A DNA stretch of 64,000 nt from Methanococcoides sp. EBM-47 (GTDB lineage Archaea; Halobacteriota; Methanosarcinia; Methanosarcinales; Methanosarcinaceae), in contig MPPA01000022.1 in the NCBI GenBank assembly GCA_001896725.1, forward strand, positions 1 through 64,000, written 5' to 3'. The notes below the pieces were generated by a model. The model had not been told where the DNA came from, did no database searches, and saw only the letters and a list, made by a program, of their open reading frames with translations. Position 1 is the first letter of the stretch. Every line of letters starts with the position of its first letter. A program made the translations under genes and the position numbers. Positions 51,825-60,077 of this stretch are shown one piece after another.

Positions 51825-54800
51825 GTGCAACTCAAGTTAAGTGGATCAATATATTTAGGAGCCGCAGTAATTTTAATGCTGCTGATCTCAGGGATCAGTG
51901 CAGCTGAAGAGCTTAAAGTAGATCTTGTTAGCCAGTATAATGGAAATACCTATGATACCATCAGTATAACCAATGCTATCACAGGGCAGGATTTCGTTAG
52001 TCACCGTGGGGGGAGCATCTCCACGGTTGTGGTAAAAGATGATTATGCATATGTTGGACAAGGGCAGGATTTACTGATCCTGGACCTGAACGTTAGTGAA
52101 GCCCCTGGACCTGTAGAGGTAGGAAGGGTCACAACTCCTGCAATAGTCACCAATATCGTCATATCCGGAGGTCATGCATATGTGGCAGATGGACAGGGTG
52201 GCCTGGTGGCAGTGGACATCACTGACCCGGGTGCATCAACCATTTCAGGCACTATTGGTTCAATATTCGGATCAGGTATTACTGTATCTGGTAATTATGC
52301 CTACATGGCCAGCGGGTACAGGGGTTTGGTCACAGTAGATATAAGTGATCCGACAGATCTGGAAAGTTTGTCCACCATAGGTACATCCGGCTATGCCTAT
52401 GATGTTGCTGTGAATGGCAGTTTTGCGTACGTAGCAGATGGTGATAATGGTCTTGTGGTCTTTGATCTAACAAATCCGGGCACACCAAGTATCATAGGTA
52501 ATTGTTCAACTTCCGGCTCAGCAAGAAGTATTGCCGTATCAGGAAACTATGCCTACATAGCTGATGGTGCCAATGGACTTGCGATCCTCAATATAACGGT
52601 TCCGGCCGCACCGACCATTACAGAAACCTATGATACTGCAGGATTTGCACGGGATGTTACCTTATCAGAAGATCATGCATACATAGCCGATGGGACCAAT
52701 GGTCTTATAATCCTAAACGTTACAGATCCCGAATCGCCGGTCTTAGCAGGAACACACAACATTGCATCTTCAGAGGCTTTTTGTGTTGATGTGTCAGGAA
52801 ATCGCTCTTATGTGGCTTATGGAAGAAGCGGTCTTTCAGTCTTGGATATTTCCAATCCATCCAGCCCAACAAGTGTGGCCACCTTTGATGCAACCACAGG
52901 GTTTGCAAATGGTGTGGTACTTTCAGACTACTATGCTTACGTAGCTAACGGTTTAATGGGTCTCATGGTTGTGAACGTAACAGATCCAGCCTTACCAACC
53001 GGTGCGGGTAATTGTGCCACTGACGGCTATGCACACGATCTTGCTGTTTCAGGAGGTCATGCGTATATTGCCGATGGAAGAGGCGGTCTTGTCGTAGTAG
53101 ACATATCCGATCCTTCCAGGCCAACTCGCAAAGGCAGCTGTCCTACATCTGATCAGGCTTTTGATGTTGCCATCTCAGGAAATTATGCATACGTTGCGGC
53201 TAATAGCAGTGGTCTCAGTATAATAGGTATTGGGGATCCTTCCAATCCAACTCTCATAGACAGTCACAGTACTGCTACAAGCAATACTACAAGCAGTGCA
53301 AATGGGGTTGCAGTAAAAGACAATTATGCCTATGTAGCTGATGGTTCTAGCGGTCTTGTGATCATGAATATCACCAACCCTGACTCAGTTGAAGTTGTTG
53401 GCAGTTATAATACAACCCATGCAAATGGGGTTACAGTAAAAGACAATTATGCCTACATAGCTGATGGACGTAATGGTCTTGTGGTCCTCAATATAACAGA
53501 TCAGACCAACCCGACGTTCACAGGCAGGGGTAATACAAGTTATGCACATGACCTTGTCATTTCTGGAAATTATGTGTACGTTGCAGACGATAGTCAGGGG
53601 ATCGTGATCTTTAATGCCACTAATCCTGCAGAGCCAATTCAAGAAGGTAGTTATATTACTGCTGGTTATGCATATGATGTTGCAGTTGCCAACAATTATG
53701 TATACGTAGCAGATTTTGGTAATGGTCTTGTCATCCTTAGTGTAGAAGGTGCGGACGATACAACCCCTCCGGCGCAAATATCAGGTCTGAACGCAACAAT
53801 TACAGGTGCAGACTGGATCAGATGGTCCTGGACAAATCCCATTGATGCTGATTTTAGCCATGTGATGGTATATCTCGACGGTGAATTTGTCGCAAACACA
53901 ACAGATAGCAGCATCAATTTCTATAATGCAACGAATCTTTCTGAGGGCACTACCTACACGATCGGTATCCTTACAGTAGACACTTCAGGGAACATTAATT
54001 CCACAATGGTCAATGACTCAGCTATTGCAATGTCGCTTCCGAAGATAAACAGTGTTTCTGGAACAGATATTACAAGAAACTCAATTACAGTGATATGGGA
54101 AGCTTCTAATGACACTGCTCAGGTACAAATAAGCAGGGACAATACCATCCTTGAAAACGTGAGCGGGTCAACATCTTATGTCGACAACGATTTGAGCAGC
54201 GGTACTACCTATGTTTATACTCTTGTCCCATACAACAGTGATGGACTCGCAGGTATAGCAGTGAGCAAGGAATTTACAACCAGATCTTCCGGTGGTGGTG
54301 GTGGAGGTAGCAGCAGAGGTAGCAGTAGTGGAAGTGGAGGTGCCTCGGTTTCCGTAGAGGATTTCACAAATCTGGCATTGAAGGATGCAAATACCCAATA
54401 TCTTAGAATGAATGCCAATGTGACCTATCAGTTCACAAGGGAAGGAAATCCCATACAGTCGGTCAGCTTCTATTCTCTGAAGAACATGGGAGGAACAACT
54501 GCCACCATAGAAGTGCTGAACAACATATCAAAACTGGCTAACGTCGCTCCTGAAGGATCCATTTATAAATATGTCAATATCTGGGTCGGAAAGACAGGTT
54601 TTGCTACACCTGCCAACATAAAGGATTCAAAGATAAGGTTCAAGGTGAATACTTCATGGATACAGCAGATGAATGTAGATCCGGAGAACGTGCAGCTTCA
54701 GAGGTATAATGGAACTGCATGGGAGGTTTTACCCACTACTATGGAAAGCAGCACTGCTGATTACGTGATATATGAGTCTCAAACTCCCGGATTCTCTCCG

Positions 54801-54992
54801 TTTGTGATAACGGCTGAAGAGATGCCTGAACCACCTGTAATCGAAACACCCGATGTGCAGAGCAATGTTACTAACAACGTTACTGACAATGTTACTCCTC
54901 CATCGGTTGAGGAACCCAAGACCCCAGGATTTGAAGCACTCTTTGCAGTCGTAGGTCTGCTTGCAGTTGCATACCTCGTTAGAAGGAATTAA
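51825..54992 (+). CDS. LVIVD-repeat propeller surface protein, copy 2, with PGF-CTERM anchor
   Basis: This 1055-residue paralogue starts at GTG 51825. It has a signal peptide, 14 LVIVD repeats, two fibronectin-III-like domains, a Gly/Ser linker, a PGF-pre-PGF domain, a Thr/Asn/Val-rich spacer with N-x-T sites, and a PGF-CTERM tail: PGFEALFAVVGLLAVAYLVRRN given in part as PGFEALFAVVGLLAVAYL plus RR. The tail is the sorting signal processed by archaeosortase A, after which the protein is lipid-linked. Copy 2 has one fibronectin domain fewer than copy 1. It ends in a strong terminator. Confidence 0.9.
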   Translation: MQLKLSGSIYLGAAVILMLLISGISAAEELKVDLVSQYNGNTYDTISITNAITGQDFVSHRGGSISTVVVKDDYAYVGQGQDLLILDLNVSEAPGPVEVGRVTTPAIVTNIVISGGHAYVADGQGGLVAVDITDPGASTISGTIGSIFGSGITVSGNYAYMASGYRGLVTVDISDPTDLESLSTIGTSGYAYDVAVNGSFAYVADGDNGLVVFDLTNPGTPSIIGNCSTSGSARSIAVSGNYAYIADGANGLAILNITVPAAPTITETYDTAGFARDVTLSEDHAYIADGTNGLIILNVTDPESPVLAGTHNIASSEAFCVDVSGNRSYVAYGRSGLSVLDISNPSSPTSVATFDATTGFANGVVLSDYYAYVANGLMGLMVVNVTDPALPTGAGNCATDGYAHDLAVSGGHAYIADGRGGLVVVDISDPSRPTRKGSCPTSDQAFDVAISGNYAYVAANSSGLSIIGIGDPSNPTLIDSHSTATSNTTSSANGVAVKDNYAYVADGSSGLVIMNITNPDSVEVVGSYNTTHANGVTVKDNYAYIADGRNGLVVLNITDQTNPTFTGRGNTSYAHDLVISGNYVYVADDSQGIVIFNATNPAEPIQEGSYITAGYAYDVAVANNYVYVADFGNGLVILSVEGADDTTPPAQISGLNATITGADWIRWSWTNPIDADFSHVMVYLDGEFVANTTDSSINFYNATNLSEGTTYTIGILTVDTSGNINSTMVNDSAIAMSLPKINSVSGTDITRNSITVIWEASNDTAQVQISRDNTILENVSGSTSYVDNDLSSGTTYVYTLVPYNSDGLAGIAVSKEFTTRSSGGGGGGSSRGSSSGSGGASVSVEDFTNLALKDANTQYLRMNANVTYQFTREGNPIQSVSFYSLKNMGGTTATIEVLNNISKLANVAPEGSIYKYVNIWVGKTGFATPANIKDSKIRFKVNTSWIQQMNVDPENVQLQRYNGTAWEVLPTTMESSTADYVIYESQTPGFSPFVITAEEMPEPPVIETPDVQSNVTNNVTDNVTPPSVEEPKTPGFEALFAVVGLLAVAYLVRRN

Positions 54993-55003
54993 GTTATAAA
55001 ATG

Positions 55004-55035
55004 AGAAGGGGCTAACCCCTTCTTCTGTTTTTTTT
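55004..55035 (+). terminator. Intrinsic terminator after LVIVD copy 2
   Basis: AGAAGGGG-CTAA-CCCCTTCT (55004-55023) is a perfect eight-base-pair stem followed, after three bases, by a run of eight to nine T. Confidence 0.85.
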
Positions 55036-55159
55036 ATTCCTTTTAATGCAAAAAAGTATTTGAACCAATCTTCTCTGAGAGTGTTGGATGTTTTCTGGAT
55101 ATGATATAAAAAAATAAAGGACTATTAATCCACTTATATAATAGAAGAAAGTATATCCA

Positions 55160-55732
55160 TCACATGATCTCCAGCAAGATTTCCGCGATATTTTCGCATT
55201 CGTCTATCAAAGGATGGTCCCATGCTTCTCTGAGCATCCATAACACTTCTTTTTCAAACCATGATTTTTGTTCTTTTTCCAGATCGATTTTTTTCCATAT
55301 ATCAGGTCCATGTTCGGTATAGGCAGCAAGGAGCTTTTCAATGTTATGGATCTTATCGGCTATTGCTATGGCTTTTGCTCCTTCCGGGCCATTTCTAACA
55401 GTTTCCACATACTTCTTTTTCTTTTCTTCCCATGAAAGTCTGTCATCATGGGTTACAGCTATGACGATCTCATATACATCATTTCCAAGTTCGGCTTTCA
55501 ATTGCTCGGGAGTGCATGTGGTGTATTCAAGAACATCATGTGTCAGAGCAGCAGCTATTACGGGATCAGGAAAACCATGTTTTGAAAGTTTCAAAGCCAC
55601 CATGAAAGGATGAACAATGCATGGTAGGCCATCAACCTTTCTTGTTCGCCCATTATATGCTACTAAAGCCAGACGTATGGCTCTTTCAACAAGATCTGTC
55701 GGAAAATCCTTCTCAACGGTCCTATCATCCAC
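55160..55732 (-). CDS. Small HD-domain hydrolase (SpoT/Mesh1-like)
   Basis: This 190-residue single-domain HD protein has VHPFMVALKL, THDVLEYT and AIADKIHNIEKLL, the metal ligands of the RelA/SpoT hydrolase (Mesh1) type. The usual HDxxED is HDVLEY here. No nucleotide synthetase domain is attached. The family hydrolyses (p)ppGpp or related nucleotides (Mesh1 also NADPH); the substrate in this organism is not known. Confidence 0.8.
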   Translation of the reverse strand: MDDRTVEKDFPTDLVERAIRLALVAYNGRTRKVDGLPCIVHPFMVALKLSKHGFPDPVIAAALTHDVLEYTTCTPEQLKAELGNDVYEIVIAVTHDDRLSWEEKKKKYVETVRNGPEGAKAIAIADKIHNIEKLLAAYTEHGPDIWKKIDLEKEQKSWFEKEVLWMLREAWDHPLIDECENIAEILLEIM

Positions 55733-55927
55733 ATTAAAGCCTCCTTGTCCCCCAATAATAAGAAACGTGAAACTTTAAAACGTATGATCTATTGGTATAA
55801 ATAAGTTAAGAATGAAGCTCAATACCCAACCTAATGGATCAAGACCTGAGAGTATAAGAGATAAAATACCGTAAGAGAGCCATCTATAAAAAATTGATAA
55901 AACCAAGGTATTGAGGTTAAAATATAA

Positions 55928-56000
55928 CGCCCGAACCGGGATTCGAACCCGGGTCGAAGCCTCGACAGGGCTTCATGATAGGCCACTACACTATTCGGAC
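55928..56000 (-). tRNA. tRNA-Asp (anticodon GTC)
   Basis: Minus-strand cloverleaf: acceptor GTCCGAA/TTCGGGC, anticodon arm AAGCC-CTGTCGA-GGCTT (GTC), T-arm ending CCCGG-TTCGAAT-CCGGG-type pairing, discriminator G. CCA is not encoded. Confidence 0.93.
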
Positions 56001-56062
56001 GCTATGTTGAAAGCAACCTTAAAAGGGAGTTTTCACATTTAAACCTTTCGTCAGGGATAAAG

Positions 56063-56173
56063 TCCCGCCTCCCAGACTCGAACCGGGGGCATCGCGGTGC
56101 CTGCGCGGTAATGTGTGACTGATGTCACATGACCATACTACAGCCGCGCACTCTACCACTGAGTTAAGGCGGG
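56063..56173 (-). tRNA. tRNA-Tyr (anticodon GTA) with a 39-base intron
   Basis: Acceptor CCCGCCT/AGGCGGG with C1-G72 and A73, the archaeal tyrosine identity elements. D-arm ACTC-AGTGGTA-GAGT; anticodon stem CGCGG/CCGCG, loop CTGTAG-A with anticodon GTA. The intron lies after base 37 (56099-56137) and contains a small hairpin (GTGAC-ATCA-GTCAC) and its own CCGCGC. Exons are 36 + 36 bases, giving a normal 72-base tRNA. Confidence 0.88.
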
Positions 56174-56283
56174 ACAACGCAATTGATCTAGGAGGTCATA
56201 CCTCACGGGTATCACACTGATACGCATCATACTACTTAGCCTTTTCGGAAAACACCCCTGAAAGATCATTGAAAATGGAGGAA

Positions 56284-56307
56284 AAGAAGGAGTGAGTGCC
56301 CCTTCTT
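56284..56307 (-). terminator. Hairpin terminator after the AdoMet synthetase gene
   Basis: On the minus strand AAGAAGG and CCTTCTT (56301-56307 and 56284-56290) pair across a ten-base loop, 12 bases after the stop codon, followed by TTCC. Confidence 0.5.
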
Positions 56308-56318
56308 CAAAAAGGACA

Positions 56319-57515
56319 TTAGAATGTATCCAGTTCGCCCTTTATGATCATCTCGGTTATGTCAGCTACGTTGGCAAGGCCTTCATCAATGATGGCGTTA
56401 GCTTCGGATCTGATCAATTCGAAGTGAGCTCCTTTCTTAGGAATGATCTGAGCGCTTGCCACCAATGGCTGATCTATGGGCTGCCCTATCTGTGAAAGTA
56501 TCCTTATGTATACGTCTTCAACATCAGGCACTTCCTTAACTATTTGCCTTGCTATCCTTGTGGAAAGGAGGTTGTAGAGCTTACCGATGTGGTTGATGGG
56601 GTTCTTACCGCTTGTAGCTTCCATGCTCATGGGTCTGTTCGGAGTGATCAGGCCATTACAGCGATTACCTCTGCCCACAGAACCGTCATCACCCATTTCC
56701 GCAGAAGTACCAGTTACGGTCAGGAACACAGACCCATGTTCATAATTGTCTGCAGTGTTAACATAGGTATTGACCTTCCTGTCAGTGTATTTCAGTGCCA
56801 GGTCGTGGACATGGCTGTTTACCTGTTGTTTGATGCTGATATAACTGTCCATATCATCAATATACCTGTCAACCATGGCACAGCCCACAGTGATGGTGAT
56901 CTCATCGCCATCTCTCATACCCATGACCTTGATATCCGTGCCTATGCCAGGGATTTTTCTTTTCAGATTATTGATGATCTCCCTTTCAGTATTATATACA
57001 ATGTTCTCAAGTTCTGAGAACGGAGCATGACCTACACCAAAGGAAGTGTCGTTGGCAAAGGGTACTTTGTTCTTTCTGAACACATCTCTCAGGTCTGAAG
57101 AGCCTGTACCAAGTTTACAGTCTATTATAATATCCTTTTCCAGGTCCATATCCACAATATGCTTTCTTAGATATTGTCTGGCAGCTGAAAGTGCTACAGC
57201 ATCAGTGGGAATCTCTGCACCTTCGAACTCTTTTGTCGCTCTGCCTACAAGCAAAGCGTATATGGGTTGTATGACCTCTCCGCCACCGAATGCCGGGCAT
57301 GAACGACCCGCGACTATTTGTATCTCATCAGTATTGTGGTGCAGTACAGCTCCACACTTTTTAATGTACTCAGCGCATAAAGCACGGCTCACTGCCTCAG
57401 AGAGACCATCTGAAATGCTGTCTGGGTGCCCAATACCCTTTCTCTCAACAAGTTCGATCTGCTGTCTGTTGACAGGGGTTTCCGTCAAAGGTTCGACCTT
57501 GATGTTCCTGATCAT
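56319..57515 (-). CDS. mat: Archaeal S-adenosylmethionine synthetase
   Basis: This 398-residue enzyme makes AdoMet from methionine and ATP; it is of the archaeal type. The frame is open to 57539, but AGAGGATT directly upstream supports the ATG at 57515 ([10 protein letters not shown]). Family segments: [64 protein letters not shown] and [18 protein letters not shown]. Confidence 0.96.
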   Translation of the reverse strand: MIRNIKVEPLTETPVNRQQIELVERKGIGHPDSISDGLSEAVSRALCAEYIKKCGAVLHHNTDEIQIVAGRSCPAFGGGEVIQPIYALLVGRATKEFEGAEIPTDAVALSAARQYLRKHIVDMDLEKDIIIDCKLGTGSSDLRDVFRKNKVPFANDTSFGVGHAPFSELENIVYNTEREIINNLKRKIPGIGTDIKVMGMRDGDEITITVGCAMVDRYIDDMDSYISIKQQVNSHVHDLALKYTDRKVNTYVNTADNYEHGSVFLTVTGTSAEMGDDGSVGRGNRCNGLITPNRPMSMEATSGKNPINHIGKLYNLLSTRIARQIVKEVPDVEDVYIRILSQIGQPIDQPLVASAQIIPKKGAHFELIRSEANAIIDEGLANVADITEMIIKGELDTF

Positions 57516-57539
57516 TCTAATCCTCTTTAAAGTAGACAA

Positions 57540-57817
57540 ATCCCTCTATTAATACATTTTTATATTTCTATGGGAATTTGTATAATAACTAATGCATAGT
57601 CATATTTAATACTAACCACATTTGTCATTACTTCTGGTAATAATTAGGTTGTAGGGACAAATGGCAGAAATACAGTGTCTGATGGACAGATCATATGCCA
57701 ATTTCAGAGATCATGCAAGACAACTTATATCTTAGAAGCATATGAAGACTTATATCTAAGGAAGGTGTTCCTCAGGTCAGTGATAACCCAAGGAGAATGC
57801 AGCTGGAAGTAGGAACA
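57540..57817. other. Divergent promoter region between mat and hisG
   Basis: This AT-rich region of about 280 bases must carry promoters for both genes. TTATATTTC-like sequences occur near 57560, and TTATATCTAAGG at 57750-57761 could serve hisG. No ORF was recognised. Confidence 0.35.
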
Positions 57818-58672
57818 ATGATACGCATTGCAATACCCAATAAAGGACGACTCCACAATCCAACCGTTGATCTGCTAAAGGAAGCAGGCCTGCCAGTACT
57901 TGAAGGTGGTACCAGGAAGCTTTTCGCCAAAACAAATGATCCTGGTATCACCATTCTTTTTGCAAGAGCTTCGGATATCCCTGAATATGTGCAGAATGGA
58001 GCTGCGGATGTAGGTGTGACAGGTCTTGATCTGATAGATGAGACAGGAGCACGAGTAGAAATGTTACTTGATATGGATTTTGGAAGAACGAATCTTGTGC
58101 TTGCCGTCCCCGAAGACTCACAGTATAATACACCTCAGAGCTTGGAAGGAAAAAAGATAGCTACAGAGTTCCCTAATATCACATCAAGGTATTTCAAGAA
58201 CCTGAACATCAATGTCACGATCATTAAGGTCAGTGGTGCCTGTGAGCTTACGCCTCATGTTGGAATTGCAGATGCCATAGTAGATATCTCAAGCTCTGGG
58301 ACCACACTTGCAACTAATCATCTGAAAATGATCGATAAAGTATTCACCTCTTCTGTTTATCTTATCGCCAACAAAAAGACCAGTGAAAACAACCCCAAGA
58401 TAGAGCAGATAAGCACCTCCATTGAAAGTGTGCTCAGGGCAAAAGGCAAACGATATCTTATGATGAATGTACCCGAGTCATGTCTTGAAGCTGTCAAGCA
58501 GGTACTTCCAGGTCTTGCAGGTCCTACTGTAATGAAGGTCGAAGCCTCGCATTCGATCCTTGCAGTACATGCTGTGATAGATGCTGATCTCATCTTTTCC
58601 ACAGTGAACAAGCTGAAAGCCGTAGGGGCAAAGGATATACTTGTGGTGCCCATTGAAAGGCTTATGCCGTGA
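57818..58672 (+). CDS. hisG: ATP phosphoribosyltransferase (long form)
   Basis: This 284-residue enzyme catalyses the first step of histidine biosynthesis (ATP + PRPP to phosphoribosyl-ATP). I choose the ATG at 57818 (MIRIAIPNKGRL), which follows GTAGGA; the frame opens at 57797. GVTGLDLIDE, SGACELTPHVGIADAIVDISSSG (quoted in part: SGACELTPHVGIADAIVD) and the C-terminal ~75-residue ACT-like regulatory domain mark the long, HisZ-independent form that is feedback-inhibited by histidine. hisA follows after nine bases. Confidence 0.95.
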   Translation: MIRIAIPNKGRLHNPTVDLLKEAGLPVLEGGTRKLFAKTNDPGITILFARASDIPEYVQNGAADVGVTGLDLIDETGARVEMLLDMDFGRTNLVLAVPEDSQYNTPQSLEGKKIATEFPNITSRYFKNLNINVTIIKVSGACELTPHVGIADAIVDISSSGTTLATNHLKMIDKVFTSSVYLIANKKTSENNPKIEQISTSIESVLRAKGKRYLMMNVPESCLEAVKQVLPGLAGPTVMKVEASHSILAVHAVIDADLIFSTVNKLKAVGAKDILVVPIERLMP

Positions 58673-58681
58673 GATGATAGT

Positions 58682-59425
58682 ATGGGATTCGAAGTCATTC
58701 CTGCGGTGGACATAAGAGGGGGAAAATGTGTCCAGCTGGTACAGGGGGCTCCAGGAAGTGAAATGGTCTCACTGGATGACCCTGTGGCTGTTGCACTGGA
58801 GTGGGTAGCACAGGGAGCAAAGACATTGCATCTTATCGACCTCGACGGAGCATTGGATGGAAGAAGGGTCAATGCACCTGTGATCGAAAAAATAGTGAGC
58901 GCAGGTAAAAAAAGAGATGTGACCATCCAGATAGGAGGAGGTATCCGCTCATTTGAGGATGCTGCACATCTCCTCAAGCTTGGAGCAGACAGGGTCATAC
59001 TGAGCACAGCAGCACTGCGTGAACCGGAACTTGTCAAAAGGCTTGCAGATGAGTTTGGAAGTGAACACATCAATGTTGCTCTGGATTCAAAGAACGGAAA
59101 AGTAGCCATAGATGGATGGAAAACGATCTCTGAATTCACCGCAGTAACGTTGGGAAGAAAGTTCGAAAAGCTGGGTGCAGGCACTCTGTTATTCACTAAC
59201 ATCGATACCGAAGGGCTCATGAAAGGGGTTGATCCAGGACCCACAGCCGAACTGGTGAAAGCCGTGGGCATACCTGTCCTAGCCTCAGGAGGCATCACTA
59301 CACTTCAGGATATACTCACTATGCGGGCAACTGGCGCGTGTGGAGTGGTTGTAGGCAGCGCATTGTATACAGGCAAATTCACTTACCTGGAAGCTCTTGA
59401 TATTCTGAAAGAGCAGCAGAACTAA
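58682..59425 (+). CDS. hisA: ProFAR isomerase HisA
   Basis: This 247-residue (beta/alpha)8 barrel isomerises ProFAR to PRFAR, the fourth step of the histidine pathway. Segments: VIPAVDIRGGKCVQLVQG, the catalytic D8 at its N-terminus, LIDLDGAL, IQIGGGIRSFEDA, VALDSKNGKVAIDGW and LASGGITTLQD. It lies between hisG and hisB on the same strand. Confidence 0.96.
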   Translation: MGFEVIPAVDIRGGKCVQLVQGAPGSEMVSLDDPVAVALEWVAQGAKTLHLIDLDGALDGRRVNAPVIEKIVSAGKKRDVTIQIGGGIRSFEDAAHLLKLGADRVILSTAALREPELVKRLADEFGSEHINVALDSKNGKVAIDGWKTISEFTAVTLGRKFEKLGAGTLLFTNIDTEGLMKGVDPGPTAELVKAVGIPVLASGGITTLQDILTMRATGACGVVVGSALYTGKFTYLEALDILKEQQN

Positions 59426-59477
59426 CTGATATGGGCTTATATAGTTTAGACATGTACATTTGCTTGGTGTGAAGCTT

Positions 59478-60053
59478 ATGAGAAAAGCAACTATCTCCCG
59501 CAAGACCAAGGAAACAGATATACGGATGGAGCTTAGCCTGGACGGGAGCGGTATTTCCGATATTTCCACAGGTATAGGTTTTTTTGATCACATGCTGCAC
59601 GCGTTCTCAAAACACGGGAACTTCGATCTTGTGATCAAAGCCGAAGGGGACCTCATTGTAGATGATCATCATCTCATTGAGGATACAGGGATCGTATTGG
59701 GGCAGGCAATAGCACAGGCATTAGGAAATTGTGCAGGTATAGCCCGTTTTGGAGAAGCAAGGATTCCTATGGACGAAGCCCTCGCTTCAGTGTCCCTTGA
59801 TATAGGAGGGCGCAGTTATCTAAGATTGGATGCTGCTTTTATCTTTCCGAAGGTAGGGGATTTCAGTACGCAAATGGTAACGCATTTTTTCGAATCAGTG
59901 GTGAACAATGCCAGGATCAATATGCATGCCAGCGTATACGGGGACAATGATCATCATAAGATCGAGGCACTGTTCAAAGCTTTTGCATATGCCATGCGCA
60001 GAGCCGTAGTAGTGGAGGGTGAAGGTATCAAGAGCACAAAAGGAGTGCTCTGA
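59478..60053 (+). CDS. hisB: Imidazoleglycerol-phosphate dehydratase
   Basis: This 191-residue enzyme carries out the sixth histidine step. The ATG at 59478 ([15 protein letters not shown]) is preferred to the TTG at 59460. Metal motifs are present: [33 protein letters not shown] and [14 protein letters not shown]. It ends 20 bases before the end of the convergent MutS-like gene. Confidence 0.95.
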   Translation: MRKATISRKTKETDIRMELSLDGSGISDISTGIGFFDHMLHAFSKHGNFDLVIKAEGDLIVDDHHLIEDTGIVLGQAIAQALGNCAGIARFGEARIPMDEALASVSLDIGGRSYLRLDAAFIFPKVGDFSTQMVTHFFESVVNNARINMHASVYGDNDHHKIEALFKAFAYAMRRAVVVEGEGIKSTKGVL

Positions 60054-60077
60054 GGTCATTTTTTATTTTCACCTCAG
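60050..60077. terminator. Shared hairpin between convergent hisB and MutS-like genes
   Basis: CTGAGGT (60050-60056) pairs with ACCTCAG (60071-60077); the loop is T-rich. It overlaps both stop codons and can act on either transcript. Confidence 0.5.

Noticed and set aside
56063-56173. Reading this tRNA as a class II tRNA with a long variable arm
   Set aside because: That fold uses the intronic CCGCGC as the anticodon stem. The intron reading gives a standard 72-base tRNA with C1-G72 and A73, as expected for archaeal tyrosine tRNA.
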